A stretch of 64,000 nucleotides of DNA, taken from the NCBI GenBank assembly GCA_949152475.1, contig OX424564.1, positions 10,664,001 through 10,728,000 on the forward strand. Reading direction: 5' to 3'. The translations under genes were made by a program, and so were the position numbers. Of the stretch, positions 32,088-45,339 are shown one piece after another (position 1 is the first letter of the stretch; every line of letters starts with the position of its first letter). Below the pieces are notes generated by a model. The model was given only the letters and a program-made list of their open reading frames with translations. It was not told where the DNA came from and did no database searches. Origin of the DNA: Terebella lapidaria (Eukaryota; Annelida; Polychaeta; Terebellida; Terebellidae).

Positions 32088-32514
32088 GTCCATAACATTT
32101 AAGTCATTGGACATTTTATAAGACGTCGCGAATGTGGTACTGCAATTATGGTACAGGTAATTTACAACGCTATGAAAATACTACCAATTGGAATTTGAGG
32201 ATGAGGGGAAGTGAGTTTAAGATTAAAATAGGTATTTGCTTGAAGATATGTAGACGTATTGATTCCAACTATAACTGTCTAATTACAACCCCTTAGTGGT
32301 GCTGATGGTTTCGCAGTTACGTAGCAATAGCAACAGTATTTCCATGCATCAGTGTTACTCGGACAGAGGTGGGATCCCCTTCTCCTTTAATACTAATAAC
32401 TGGTATGTGCCAGTACTGTTTTGTGTCAGTACTGTTTCATTCATTGTAGCCCTCACATCTTGCTACTCGGACACACACTTTGGATGTCGCAATACCGTGA
32501 AGTGATTGATGATA

Positions 32515-33260
32515 ATTTGGCTCTATTCGCGATTTTTGTTATTTTCTGACAAATGTAATGTCATGGTTTTCACCGGATGTAAAAACTGCTATGGAGATTA
32601 CCAGGCTGCAAAGTAAAGGACAATGATCAATAGATTGGACCATGCAATGGATTTGCGAAAGTCATTCCGATAATGGAGTTGGTAAGGAGATGACAGAAAT
32701 CAAACAAAATGAAATGTATTCAAATGTCAGATTCACCAGCCGAGCAATGAACATGACTAATGTGAAATAAACTCGTATATGCGAAATTGCTTCATTTAGA
32801 GGCCTAGTGACTTCCTTTTGTATAAACACTATTCAATGATCCCTAGTGACATCTCATGTAATAATATATCCAAAATGTTCGACTTGAACACAAATTACCC
32901 TTGCGAATAAAACTGTTGACCATAAGGTCCTTCCTCTCAGTGATCGGTAGCACAGTATATGTGATTTTGCACGAGGTATTTAAACATTTTCTATTTGTTC
33001 AGACAATGCAGTGAAGAAAAACTGCCTTATTTATTAGAGAACAATACCGTTGTGTTCCAGAACTTTGATAGAGATGATGGAAAACGATGTTATTTCTTAC
33101 AGAGGATATTCGACCTTGGTGAATCGATTGGAGCCATCCTGTAAATGTCATTCTTGCTTTTACTGCCCCCTCTTGGAGAAACCATTCACATATAGCTAAA
33201 AATTGTGGACACACTACTGGTGATGAATATTGATCGATGTGTTCACGTCTGTCGAGCTGC
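32515..33260. repeat. diverged segmental duplication, copy 2
   Basis: Same order of blocks as 30185-31200, including TGACAAATGTAATGTCATGG, CATTCCGATAATG and CAGACAATGCAGTGAAG. Non-coding. Confidence 0.7.
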
Positions 33261-33935
33261 GGATAAACAGACCAGGTTCTGGATTACGTTGAAGTATGAC
33301 CAAGTCCTTGATAATATCGAGTTCGTGTGGACTAAGACGAACAAAGTGTGAGTGCTGATGAAGAAGTGCAAAATGAATTTGTCCAGCGATGCACTGATAG
33401 TGTGAAATGGTCAAATAAATGACATTATGCTGGAATGCTCATGTGGAAACAATACTTCTGAAACATTCACAATGAAGACTTTAAAGACCAAATAAACAAG
33501 AATTTTCGATAACACATGTTATCATGTGAGCTTCCGTGCACATCAATGAGTCAAGTTCTGTTATATAATGGGCGGTATGGTATAGCATACGAACATGGGG
33601 AAATGTTTATTATGTCACTAGATACGGTTACTTGGCCAGGGACCGGTGATCTAGGCTAGAGGCACTTATAATGACAAGAGACATCGGCATTATAGACCGT
33701 TGGTGTAATGTTTTATGCATGTGATACATTTTGTTTTATGACATCCACCACATGCCATACCTCCTGAAAATATCAGAGAGACATAACAAGACTGCACTTA
33801 CACTGTATTCATGGTATATGATGTTGGTATATATTGATATGCAAATCACAACTGAAGGCGAGACATGAGGGTAACCACCAGTATTATAAATCATGAAGAG
33901 GATCGCGGGCCAGAATTTCTATGTATGTTCAGTTC
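33261..33935. other. unclassified gene-free stretch
   Basis: Nothing recognisable beyond short chance ORFs. Confidence 0.4.
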
Positions 33936-33939
33936 TTAA

Positions 33940-34355
33940 GGTAGTCCGCTCCAAACAGTGAGGGGAGGGGGTCAAAGAGTTTTGTAAAAAACATAACTGT
34001 GTCAACATAATCTAGAGCTTCAAAATAATATATGTTATAGAGTAACTGTTCAGCATCATAAAACTGAAAAGAAAATAGGGGGTCACCGTATCCGTTCTCA
34101 TGGAAAACACGATGCAAGATGTGAATATGGACGAAAAAATTTGCAAAAAGGCCAGAATTTATGTCACTTTAGGTAAATATGTGTGATTTTGATCGAATAT
34201 GTAGAAGAAACGAGCACGGTGACCCCCTATTTTCTTTTCAGTATTAGAATGCTGATCATCTACTCTATAAAAAATGACATTTTGAAGAGATAATATTCAA
34301 GAAAAGACTTTTAAATTTTGACTCTCCGTTACCTCCATGTTTGTAGCGGACTACG
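33940..34355. mobile_element. TTAA-flanked MITE, copy 2 (416 bp, inverted relative to copy 1)
   Basis: TTAA at 33936-33939 and 34356-34359 flank GGTAGTCCGCTCCAAACAGT on the left and the mirror of CGTAGTCCGCTACAAACATG on the right. The internal palindrome ATAGGGGGTCACCGT / ACGGTGACCCCCTAT-like is conserved with the copy at 3685-4099. No coding sequence. Confidence 0.9.
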
Positions 34356-34359
34356 TTAA

Positions 34360-36640
34360 CGTCGGTTATTTTTTTCAAAGGTTGAAATGTATATTTTTCG
34401 GACCCACTCGCTGATATCACAGGCTGTACGCCATGTTCCCTGCGGCTTTCTATTATGTAGCATTATGACGTGGTGGGGCTACACGAGCAGTAACACCACG
34501 GCTATTGTGCACAGATATAGACAGTTTTCGGTGACCGAAGACACTCGGTGACACTCTTGCTGATCATCGATGTCGTCTCCAATGCTCAGGAAACGGACAG
34601 TGAAGCATTTCTACTCGTTTTTGTGCGTTGACACCTGAAATTGTGACCTTATTTTTCATGCATTCGGAGAACAAGATATAGAGGAAGCTTTCCTTCTTGT
34701 ATCAATACACGTATGCCTACGTCTGGCTCAACATATCTTTTTGCATATCTTATGATTTTCTATTCACAGTAACAAAAGCCCTGATGTACATACCCATGTA
34801 ACGAATATCCTAATGAGGATGTGAAGCTGCACAGCGTCTGGTCTGATTTTTGAAGCAGTAAACAGGAGGACCTACAACCCTGTTAATGCGCTACATGGGG
34901 AATATCTCAGATAAGTAAAGTACTGTCTACCCGGCTTAGTCTGAACGACCATTATTGAAGACGTGTATAATTAGGTTGGATTAGCATTGTCAATGTAGCT
35001 GTGCATATAAAACCTCTTCGTGGCTTTCACGACATTCCCACTCGACACGGTGCGTCATCGCCCGCATTGAAATGGTCAGTGTTAATCTCCAAACAGACAT
35101 AAAAAGACATAAAGTCTCAGAAAGGTCATAAACAGAAATTCTATCTGCCCCACTAATAGCAGTACTATTTCCATGTGGATCACACCGAATGAGGTTTGAT
35201 CCACATCTGAGTTAATGTTATCAACTGGTATGGTCTAGTCTAGATTTTTTATGTTACATAATGCTTATCATTCACAAATGAGGATCGAGTTGCTATGAAA
35301 TAGTGCATATGGAATTATGTTTCATATAAAAAAAATAGTTGCTTGCAGCCTGAGTCACAACATCGACGCCATTTGCTTCGTCAATGATATTTGTATGGAG
35401 AAAATATATCGAATTGAATATTAATAATATCATTTGACGGCGAGTAGCAGTTGAATTATTGCAGCGAAATAAACTAAGGATATCAGAATTAATTTGGACA
35501 CCGTTGTCTGCTTAAGTTCACCCAACACCCCCTCCCCCTCCCCAGCATCCCCATGATTGAAATGAATGGGGGTTCCACCATCAGACCGTTTAGACATATT
35601 TAGTTTTGAGGAAGCTCTACTCTCCGTATATTGCCATGTTCAGGAAAATCAACAAGTTGTTCACACAGGGTAAAAAAATCGGCTCCCACAGACATCACGT
35701 ACATGTTGTGGCACAAATCTCATGTGTCCGATATCACCAGCTCAGTGTTTTGTACGTAATTTTCAGACGCCCCAGTCGGTGATATGTCAGTTTACCTACA
35801 GGAAATGGTGCCATTAAATCATACAGTGTCGGGTGCATAACATGACAAAAACGGGGAGAATTCAGTGAGCGGTCTCTGTAACATATTACTCAATGTCAAT
35901 ACTGCAAATGATCTATGAATGTCTCGAGAGTATTCACCCTTCTATACTTGACAGTGTGCTTTTAAAAAGCTATGGAATTGCTCATAATTCCGAGTAAGAG
36001 TTCGGCCATGTTGACTGGTGCTGATGCGTTAGAAGCTTGTTTTAGCATTCCTATGCTTTTGTATCTCAAATAATCAGTTGTGAGAATGATAATATCGCTC
36101 TGCCATAATTATATGACAAAAACATATGGAGCCAAATTAACTTGAAACAGATTTATAGCTGTCCTTCAAATATAATCCTTCGTCCACATCGCTGTCTTCC
36201 AAACGTTTCGCCACTATTTCTGCTGGTTTGCAGGGGGGTTTTTTATAACACGTGTTGACCGCCTGTGCTCAGAGGTAAACAGATCCGAGCCGCACCAAAC
36301 GCCATGTAAAGAGGTCAATTGATCATTTGACCATTTTATGAGTCAGTTCAACCTTGGTGATTGAAATATATTATTCGATGTGATTATTTTAACAGGCTTG
36401 TGATGTGTGCAAGGTTTCATCCAGCGCAAAATATATCTATGAGCAAAATAATGAAATTAAATGTAGATTTTATGGCTTTGATCCGTTGATCTCCGAGTCG
36501 TTCAATTTGACCTTCAAGAACCATGAAAGGACAAAACAACCACTTTTGGTGAAAAACGGTCAATTTCGTACTTCCGTGGTGATTTTTCCAAACAATGGAT
36601 GACCAATTTTGAGATTGTTCTTCTCAAATTATTCAACATA
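34360..36640. other. unclassified gene-free stretch
   Basis: No gene or repeat was recognised, apart from a C-rich tract near 35520-35545. Confidence 0.4.
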
Positions 36641-36899
36641 TCTACCTTTGTCATGCATAAGTTATGTTGCCCTTATCTGATCAGTTTTGAATGTGATATT
36701 GCATCAGCAGGTGTACCAGCTTAAATTCCCCATAAGACCCGATAGATACATGTAGGGCAGAAGGGCCCAAAAAAGGTATGACATGCATAAATTGGCCTCT
36801 AGGACCACAACGCTTGCACGTAGATGACCTTTTGGTGACATTCGACGTGAATAAAGTGAATTGACCGAAGCAGATAGAATGCTTGTAGATGAAGCTCAG
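36640..36899. repeat. diverged member of the GACCTTGAA repeat family
   Basis: TAAATTGGCCTCTAGGACC and ACGCTTGCACGTAGATGACC resemble TAAATTGGCCTCAGAGAC and ACGCTTGCATCTAGAGG at about 56657-56700. This places the left flank of the triplicated unit in the same large repeat family. Confidence 0.5.
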
Positions 36900-39252
36900 A
36901 TTTGTATTATGAGCATATACTGTAGGAGGCCACCTTGGGTGATTCTTTTGGTGAACTTGAATTTGATCTTTAGTGGATTTATTATGTCGAAACAGCAACT
37001 TTACTGAAAAAGAGGATGCCTGACACTACATTTCTCCGTAGCCCTTCTAGCCCTTGCGCTATTTTTTGAAGTGGCAATATCTAAGTTCTATCTTGAAGCA
37101 TTGTATACGTACAGTTGTGACAGTTCCCCTTATGAAGGAATATTGTACTGAAAATGTCCAACAAATGGAGAGCTTTTCGGCTGGAAATGGTTCAAAACGA
37201 ATAGTAATGTGATTCCTGCCAAAATGTTGTTGTGATCCGTCAAATACATCAAATTGGCCGACACACGCAGTCCGACTGTTCAAGAGCAATGAAACTTATA
37301 CACATCACACAGGTACATAAGGGGAATCTTTTGCAAAAATTTTGATAAAATGGCTGATTTGTAGTTTTTTCACCTTTCAACCAAAATGATTTGATCCACT
37401 GAAGCCCAGATTACTTCAACGTTATAAACTGCCAGTACCACTAATCGAATGCAAATGAACCTTGCTATTCTAGATCGATACATTCATGTGCCGATTGATC
37501 ATCACCTTAAAACAAGCACCACAATTCAAGATCAATGGAAATACACCAAAATGTAGAATAATACAAAAATGTGTTTGTGAAAAATGAGTGAGGATTAGTA
37601 TTTTGCACTACAGCCAAGCACATTATGCAATATTATTATGACAATGGCTACCGGTTTTTTTACGTATCCGTCCGGTTTGGCTGATTTGTATTATGAGCAT
37701 ATACTGTAGGAGGCCACCTTGGGTGATTCTTTTGGTGAACTTGAATTTGATCTTTAGTGGATTTATTATGTCGAAACAGCAACTTTACTGAAAAAGAGGG
37801 TGCCTGACACTACATTTCTCCGTAGCCCTTCTAGCCCTTGCGCTATTTTTTGAAGTGGCAATATCTAAGTTCTATCTTGAAGCATTGTATACGTACAGTT
37901 GTGACAGTTCCCCTTATGAAGGAATATTGTACTGAAAATGTCCAACAAATGGAGAGCTTTTCGGCTGGAAATGGTTCAAAACGAATAGTAATGTGATTCC
38001 TGCCAAAATGTTGTTGTGATCCGTCAAATACATCAAATTGGCCGACACACGCAGTCCGACTGTTCAAGAGCAATGAAACTTATACACATCACACAGGTAC
38101 ATAAGGGGAATCTTTTGCAAAAATTTTGATAAAATGGCTGATTTGTAGTTTTTTCACCTTTCAACCAAAATGATTTGATCCACTGAAGCCCAGATTACTT
38201 CAACGTTATAAACTGCCAGTACCACTAATCGAATGCAAATGAACCTTGCTATTCTAGATCGATACATTCATGTGCCGATTGATCATCACCTTAAAACAAG
38301 CACCACAATTCAAGATCAATGGAAATACACCAAAATGTAGAATAATACAAAAATGTGTTTGTGAAAAATGAGTGAGGATTAGTATTTTGCACTACAGCCA
38401 AGCACATTATGCAATATTATTATGACAATGGCTACCGGTTTTTTTTACGTATCCGTCCGGTTTGGCTGATTTGTATTATGAGCATATACTGTAGGAGGCC
38501 ACCTTGGGTGATTCTTTTGGTGAACTTGAATTTGATCTTTAGTGGATTTATTATGTCGAAACAGCAACTTTACTGAAAAAGAGGATGCCTGACACTACAT
38601 TTCTCCGTAGCCCTTCTAGCCCTTGCGCTATTTTTTGAAGTGGCAATATCTAAGTTCTATCTTGAAGCATTGTATACGTACAGTTGTGACAGTTCCCCTT
38701 ATGAAGGAATATTGTACTGAAAATGTCCAACAAATGGAGAGCTTTTCGGCTGGAAATGGTTCAAAACGAATAGTAATGTGATTCCTGCCAAAATGTTGTT
38801 GTGATCCGTCAAATACATCAAATTGGCCGACACACGCAGTCCGACTGTTCAAGAGCAATGAAACTTATACACATCACACAGGTACATAAGGGGAATCTTT
38901 TGCAAAAATTTTGATAAAATGGCTGATTTGTAGTTTTTTCACCTTTCAACCAAAATGATTTGATCCACTGAAGCCCAGATTACTTCAACGTTATAAACTG
39001 CCAGTACCACTAATCGAATGCAAATGAACCTTGCTATTCTAGATCGATACATTCATGTGCCGATTGATCATCACCTTAAAACAAGCACCACAATTCAAGA
39101 TCAATGGAAATACACCAAAATGTAGAATAATACAAAAATGTGTTTGTGAAAAATGAGTGAGGATTAGTATTTTGCACTACAGCCAAGCACATTATGCAAT
39201 ATTATTATGACAATGGCTACCGGTTTTTTTACGTATCCGTCCGGTTTGGCTG
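36900..39252. repeat. 785-bp tandem triplication
   Basis: Units start at ATTTGTATTATGAGCATATA: 36900-37683, 37684-38468 and 38469-39252. They are almost identical (one T indel in the CGGTTTTTTTACG tract, GGATGCC versus GGGTGCC). A 76-codon minus-strand frame recurs in each unit (37289-37059, 38073-37843, 38858-38628), but it has no recognisable domain and its identity only mirrors the DNA identity. The right part of the unit (from AGATTACTTCAACG) is paralogous to 53318-53710. Confidence 0.95.
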
Positions 39253-39885
39253 AATGAAACGGAAGAGAGAAAATCCGTGCACATTCATAATGATGTGAGT
39301 CAGCATATTCATGTATGATCGTGAAACTTATAGATATGTATATCTTGTGCAATCTTCAAAGATGATAATATATTATAGGGGGGTTCACAGATGATAATGT
39401 ATTGTATATCTCATGTATTTTGGTAAGATTTCTCCCGAGGGGTTGACAGATGGGGAAGAATGTTGCTGTCTGATATAATGTATACATGTTTTTTTGTGGT
39501 AGCCTGAAGTTCTACTCTAAAGCAGCATTGTTATGAAACAAACCATCATTTATATTCATCCATGAATACTCTTCTCGTCTTTTGACAGACACACTATTTT
39601 ATTGGGCCAGCAACATAGTCCATCAGTCCATGGTAATGTCATTAGATCATCATTTGCTTACTTCGTGGATATTGTTGTAAATGCTGATGAGATTCGTCCA
39701 TTGCGTGACATCGCACATGAAGCAGCAAACTTGATGTGTGACATAAAACAGTGTATTTCCTGGCTGTGACACCAAGCGACTTTTACGCATACGACTCTCG
39801 TGGGTGAATAGTGATACATGGTTATACCTCTGAGAGTGCCAGTTTTTATCTGTAAAATTTCATCCGTGTAAACAAAGTTTTTTTT
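39253..39885. repeat. left flank of the A/B segmental duplication (copy A)
   Basis: From GCTGAATGAAACGGAAGA to CTGAGAGTGCCAGTTTT this stretch is paralogous to about 53705-54540, including CACACTATTTTATTGGGCC, ACATGAAGCAGCAAA and the CTGTGACACCAAGCGACTTTTACG block. In copy A the homology is interrupted at 39886 and resumes at 46397. Confidence 0.85.
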
Positions 39886-40379
39886 AGGTTCCCGGCCCTT
39901 TGGTCCGATAATCTATTGCCGTGGCGTTGCGTCCGTCGTCGTCGTCGTCGTTGTCCATCTACATGTTTACTGTCGAATCCTTCTGAAATTTTTCACAAAA
40001 ATACCTATAAATATTTCAAGAGGGAGGTATTTTTTCGTTTTTAGACTTTCGCAACTTTCTCAAAATGGCGGACATTTTTTCAAGAAAATTAAAATGGCCA
40101 ATTTTGGACTTTGGCAGCCATTTTCTCAAAAACTGTCTGACCACTTTGGAGATTTTTGATTCAAAAGATTCCCCTCATACACCTGTGACGCATATAAGTT
40201 TGATTGCCCTTGAATGCCGATCCGCGTGTGGCAGCCATTTTGATTCTTTTCGACGGGTCCCAAATGGGACTTTCCCATGTTAAATTCTCCTATGCTTTAT
40301 GATGGGAAACATTTTTCCTGATATCTCACTTAATGTTGAGATTAGCGATTAGGAATCAATTGTGAACATGTAGGAAATG

Positions 40380-41830
40380 ATATATGCCGAATATTCTCGC
40401 GACCTTGAATTTGACCTGTGACCTAATTTTCAAGGTCATAGCACAAAATAGCTAATATATCGCTTATTATCAATTTTACAGCTTAGGAATCAATTGTTGA
40501 TGTAGAGCAAATGATGCAGGCTTAATATTGTCATGACCTGGAACTTGATCTTTGACCTCATTTTCAAGGTCAGAGAACAAAATGGCTAATATATCGCTTA
40601 TTATCGACTTTACAGCTTAGGAATCAATTTTAAGCATATAGGCAATGATGTATGCTGAATATTTTGATGACCTTGAATTTGACCTCTGCCCTCATTTTCA
40701 AGGTCAAACGGCAAAATGGCTAATATCTCGCCTATTATCGATTTCACAGCTTAGGAATCAACTGTGGATCTATAGGAAATGATACATGCTGAATATTCTC
40801 GCGACCTTGAATTTGACCTTTGACCTAATTTTCAAGGTCATAGCACAAAATGGCTAATATCTCGCTTATTATCAATTTAGACTTGATTGGGAAACACATA
40901 GGAATTCCAAGCTTTAGACTTTTTATGGGTTATGGATCCCGTTGTAGTGCCAGTGGAATGTTTGCTGAAAACAATATTGATTCTTTTAGTACATTGAAGC
41001 GAAAATATACTCATAGGTTTTTAAACAGACTAAGAGTCTCCACTAATACTATTATACAGTGCCTGCTATCATATGGTCAATATGTACAATTGCCTTCGAC
41101 TACAGAATGGAGTGTATCCATTTATGCAAACCATTTACTCGGTAACCTGTCACTGTCATGTTAATATGTCCTTTTTTCATATGTTTTTATACACTTATAT
41201 CTTGTTATTTTTATATGGACTGCGAGTCTGAAATAAAATGGAGAAAAAATATATATATATTGTCATGACCTTGAATTTGACCTTCGATCTCATTTTCAAG
41301 GTCAGAGCACAAAATGGCTAATAGCTCACTTAATATCAGCTTAACAGGTTAGGAATCAACTGTGAACACATAGGAAATGATATATGCCAATATTCTCCTG
41401 ATTTTGAATTCCTTGACCTCATTTTCAATGTCACGGAAGAAATGGTTATTATCTTGCTTATCATTGACTTCACAGCTAGGGAATCAATTGTGAACACATA
41501 GGAAATGATATATGCTGAATATTGTTATGACCTTGAACTTGACATTGTTTTCGAAGGCAGAGCACAAAATGACTAATATCTTGCTGATTGTTGACTCTAC
41601 AGTTTGTGAACCGATTGTGTACATATAGGAATTGATATAAGCTGAATATCCTCATCAACTTGAATTTGACCTCTGACATTATTTTTGAGGTCAGAGCACA
41701 AAATGGCTAATATCTTGTTTGTTAGCAACTTTATGGCTTAAGAATCAATTGTGTACATATGAAATGATATATGGTGAATATTGTTATGACCTTGAATTTG
41801 ACTTTTGACCTCATTCTTCTTTCAAAATGA
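40380..41830. repeat. 134-bp satellite, left block (interrupted by a LINE 3' end)
   Basis: Units of about 130-140 bp follow the pattern GACCTTGAATTTGACC, TCATTTTCAAGGTCA, AAAATGGCTAATATCTCGC, TTAGGAATCAATTGTG and GAAATGATATATGCTGAATA. This block is more diverged than the right block at 45340-46320. Confidence 0.9.
40879..41258 (+). mobile_element. 5'-truncated LINE 3' end
   Basis: The frame ending at TAA near 41162 contains RCSASGMFAENNIDSFSTLK and LNRLRVSTNTIIQCLL, the typical last segment of CR1/Jockey-clade reverse-transcriptase proteins. A short AT-rich 3' untranslated region with GGACTGCGAGTCTGAAATAA follows, and the element ends in (TA)n at 41250-41258. It sits inside one satellite unit: the satellite reads ATTATCAATTTA before it and TGTCATGACCTTGAA after it. 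Upstream parts of the LINE are absent. Confidence 0.75.
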
Positions 41831-41950
41831 TAACTGTATGGAGTGAACTCCTAGAACATTTCAAGATCAATACGACAATTTCGATGAAACAAATTGTTTT
41901 AAAACTAAACATTTTCCTGGTAACCTTTTTTAGTCCTTGGGCTAATTTTT

Positions 41951-42665
41951 AGGTTACCGGACCTATGGTCCGTAACCTATTGGCATGGCGATGCGTCCGG
42001 CGTCGTCGTCCGTCGTCCGTCGTCGTCGTCGTCGTCGTCGTCGTCCGTCAACAATTTTATCTTTAAAGTTTACGATCGAATTTTTCTGAAATTTTGCAAA
42101 AAAATGCCTAAAATTATTTCGAGAGGGAGGTATTTTTTAGTTTTTTTATTTTCGCATTTTTTTCAAAATGGCGGCCGTTTTCGACGAAAAATGCCTGATT
42201 TTGGACTTTGGCGGCCATTTTCTCAAAATCTGTTCAGTAACTTTTTTTTTATAGATGCATAACACTCCTCATATGTACCCCTGTGACATGTATAAATTTC
42301 GTTGCGCTTGAATCGCTCGAAGTGGGCCATTTTGGGCCCAAACTCGGCCCAAATGGGACTTTCCCATGTTAAATTCTTCTATGCTTTATAATGGGACACA
42401 TTAAAGCCTAATATATCACTTAATATTGAGATTAGAGACTAGGAATCAATTGTGGACATATAGGAAATGATATATGCTGAATATTGTCGTGACCTTGAAT
42501 TTGACCTCTGACCTTGGTTTCAAGGTCAGAGCGGCCGTTTTCGTCGAAAAATGGCCAATTTTGGACTTCGACGGTCGTTTTCTCAAAACCTGTTCAGTAA
42601 CTTTTTAGGTTACCGGACCTATGGTCCGTAACCTATTGGCATGGCGATGCGTCCGGCGTCGTCGT

Positions 42666-42697
<32 letters not shown>

Positions 42698-45180
42698 TGT
42701 CAACAATTTTATCTTTAAAGTTTACGATCGAATTTTTGTGAAATTTTGCACAAAAATGCCTAAAAATATTTCTAGAGGGTAGTATTTTTTAGTTTTTTTA
42801 TTTTCGCATTTTTTTCAAAATGGCGGCCGTTTTCGACGAAAAATGCCTGATTTTGGACTTTGGCGGCCATTTTCTCAAAATCTGTTCAGTAACTTTTTTT
42901 TTTATTGATGCATAACACTCCTCATATGTACCCCTGTGACATGTATAAATTTCGTTGCGCTTGAATCGCTCGAAGTGGGCCATTTTGGGCCCAAACTCGG
43001 CCCAAATGGGACTTTCCCATGTTAAATTCTCCTATGCTTTATAATGGGACACATTAAAGCCTAATATATCACTTAATATTGAGATTAGAGACTAGGAATC
43101 AATTGTGGACATATAGGAAATGATATATGCTGAATATTGTCGTGACCTTGAATTTGACCTCTGACCTTGGTTTCAAGGTCACAGCGGCCATTTTCGTCGA
43201 AAAATGGCCAATTTTGGACTTCGACGGTCGTTTTCTCAAAATCTGTTCCGTAACTTTTTAGGTTACCGGACCTATGGTCCGTAACCTATTGGCATGGCGA
43301 TGCGTCCGGCGTCGTCGTCCGTCGTCGTCGTTGTCCGTCAACAATTTTATCTTTAAAGTTTACGATCGAATTTTTCTGAAATTTTGCACAAAAGTGCCTA
43401 AAAATATTTCTAGAGAGTAGTATTTTTTAGTTTTTTTATTTTCGCATTTTTTTCAAAATGGCGGCCGTTTTCGACGAAAAATGCCTGATTTTGGACTTTG
43501 GCGGCCATTTTCTCAAAATCTGTTCAGTAACTTTTTTTTTATAGATGCATAACACTCCTCATATGTACCCCTGTGACATGTATAAATTTCGTTGCGCTTG
43601 AATCGCTCGAAGTGGGCCATTTTGGGCCCAAACTCGGCCCAAATGGGACTTTCCCATGTTAAATTCTTCTATGCTTTATAATGGGACACATTAAAGCCTA
43701 ATATATCACTTAATATAGAGATTAGAGACTAGGAATCAATTGTGGACATATAGGAAATGATATATGCTGAATATTGTCGTGACCTTGAATTTGACCTCTG
43801 ACCTTGGTTTCAAGGTCAGAGCGGCCGTTTTCGTCGAAAAATGGCCAATTTTGGACTTCGACGGTCGTTTTCTCAAAACCTGTTCAGTAACTTTTTAGGT
43901 TACCGGACCTATGGTCCGTAACCTATTGGCATGGCGATGCGTCCGGCGTCGTCGTCCGTCGTCGTCGTCGTCGTCGTCTGTCAACAATTTTATCTTTAAA
44001 GTTTACGATCGAATTTTTGTGAAATTTTGCACAAAAATGCCTAAAAATATTTCTAGAGGGTAGTATTTTTTAGTTTTTTTATTTTCGCATTTTTTCCAAA
44101 ATGGCGGCCGTTTTCGACGAAAAATGCCTGATTTTGGACTTTGGCGGCCATTTTCTCAAAATCTGTTCAGTAACTTTTTTTTTTATTGATGCATAACACT
44201 CCTCATATGTACCCCTGTGACATGTATAAATTTCGTTGCGCTTGAATCGCTCGAAGTGGGCCATTTTGGGCCCAAACTCGGCCCAAATGGGACTTTCCCA
44301 TGTTAAATTCTCCTATGCTTTATAATGGGACACATTAAAGCCTAATATATCACTTAATATTGAGATTAGAGACTAGGAATCAATTGTGGACATATAGGAA
44401 ATGATATATGCTGAATATTGTCGTGACCTTGAATTTGACCTCTGACCTTGGTTTCAAGGTCACAGCGGCCATTTTCGTCGAAGAATGGCCAATTTTGGAC
44501 TTCGACGGTCGTTTTCTCAAAATCTGTTCAGTAACTTTTTAGGTTACCGGACCTATGGTCCGTAACCTATTGGCATGGCGATGCGTCCGGCGTCGTCGTC
44601 CGTCGTCGTCGTCGTCGTTGTCCGTCAACAATTTTATCTTTAAAGTTTACGATCGAATTTTTCTGAAATTTTGCACAAAAGTGCCTAAAAATATTTCTAG
44701 AGAGTAGTATTTTTTAGTTTTTTGATTTTCGCATTTTTTTCAAAATGGCGGCCGTTTTCGACGAAAAATGCCTGATTTTGGACTTTGGCGGCCATTTTCT
44801 CAAAATCTGTTCAGTAACTTTTTTTTTATTGATGCATAACACTCCTCATATGTACCCCTGTGACATGTATAAATTTCGTTGCGCTTGAATCGCTCAAAGT
44901 GGGCCATTTTGGGCTCAAACTCGGCCCAAATGGGACTTTAACATGTTAAATTCTCCTATGCTTTATAATGTGACACATTAAAGCCTAATATATCACTTAA
45001 TATTGAGATTAGAGACTAGGAATCAATTGTGGACATATAGGAAATGATATATGCTGAATATTGTCGTGACCTTGAATTTGACCTCTGACCTTGGTTTCAA
45101 GGTCACAGCGGCCGTTTTCGTCGAAAAATGGCCAATTTTGGACTTCGACGGTCATTTTCTCAAAATCTGTTCAGTAACTT
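41951..45180. repeat. 645-bp tandem repeat, 5 units
   Basis: Units begin with AGGTTACCGGACCTATGGTC at 41951, 42607, 43260, 43897 and 44541, giving spacings 656, 653, 637 and 644. Each has the head hairpin, a (GTC)n tract of variable length, ATGGCGGCCGTTTTCGACG, CCCAAACTCGGCCCAAATGG and a single GACCTTGAATTTGACC block. Near identity shows recent amplification. Alternating units share variants (for example TTTTTTATTGATGC in 42.9, 44.2 and 44.8 kb against TTTTATAGATGC in 42.2 and 43.5 kb), suggesting two-unit duplication steps. Short minus-strand ORFs at 42983-42798 and 44264-44079 are repeat artefacts. Confidence 0.95.
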
Positions 45181-45339
45181 TTTTTTCTTATTGATGAAAA
45201 ACACTCCTCATATGTACCCCTGTGACATGTATAAATTTCGTTGCGCTTGAATCGCTTGAAGTGGGCCATTTTGGGCCCAAACTCGGCCCAAATGTGACTT
45301 TCCCATGTTAAATTTTCCTATGCTTTATAATGGCACACA

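Noticed and set aside
37059-38858. Three identical 76-residue proteins on the minus strand
   Set aside because: They follow from the 785-bp DNA triplication; noncoding parts of the unit are equally identical and no domain is recognisable.
42798-44264. 61-residue minus-strand ORFs containing MAHFERFKRNEIYTCHRGTY
   Set aside because: They occur only as part of the 645-bp tandem unit and are disrupted in other units by frame changes.
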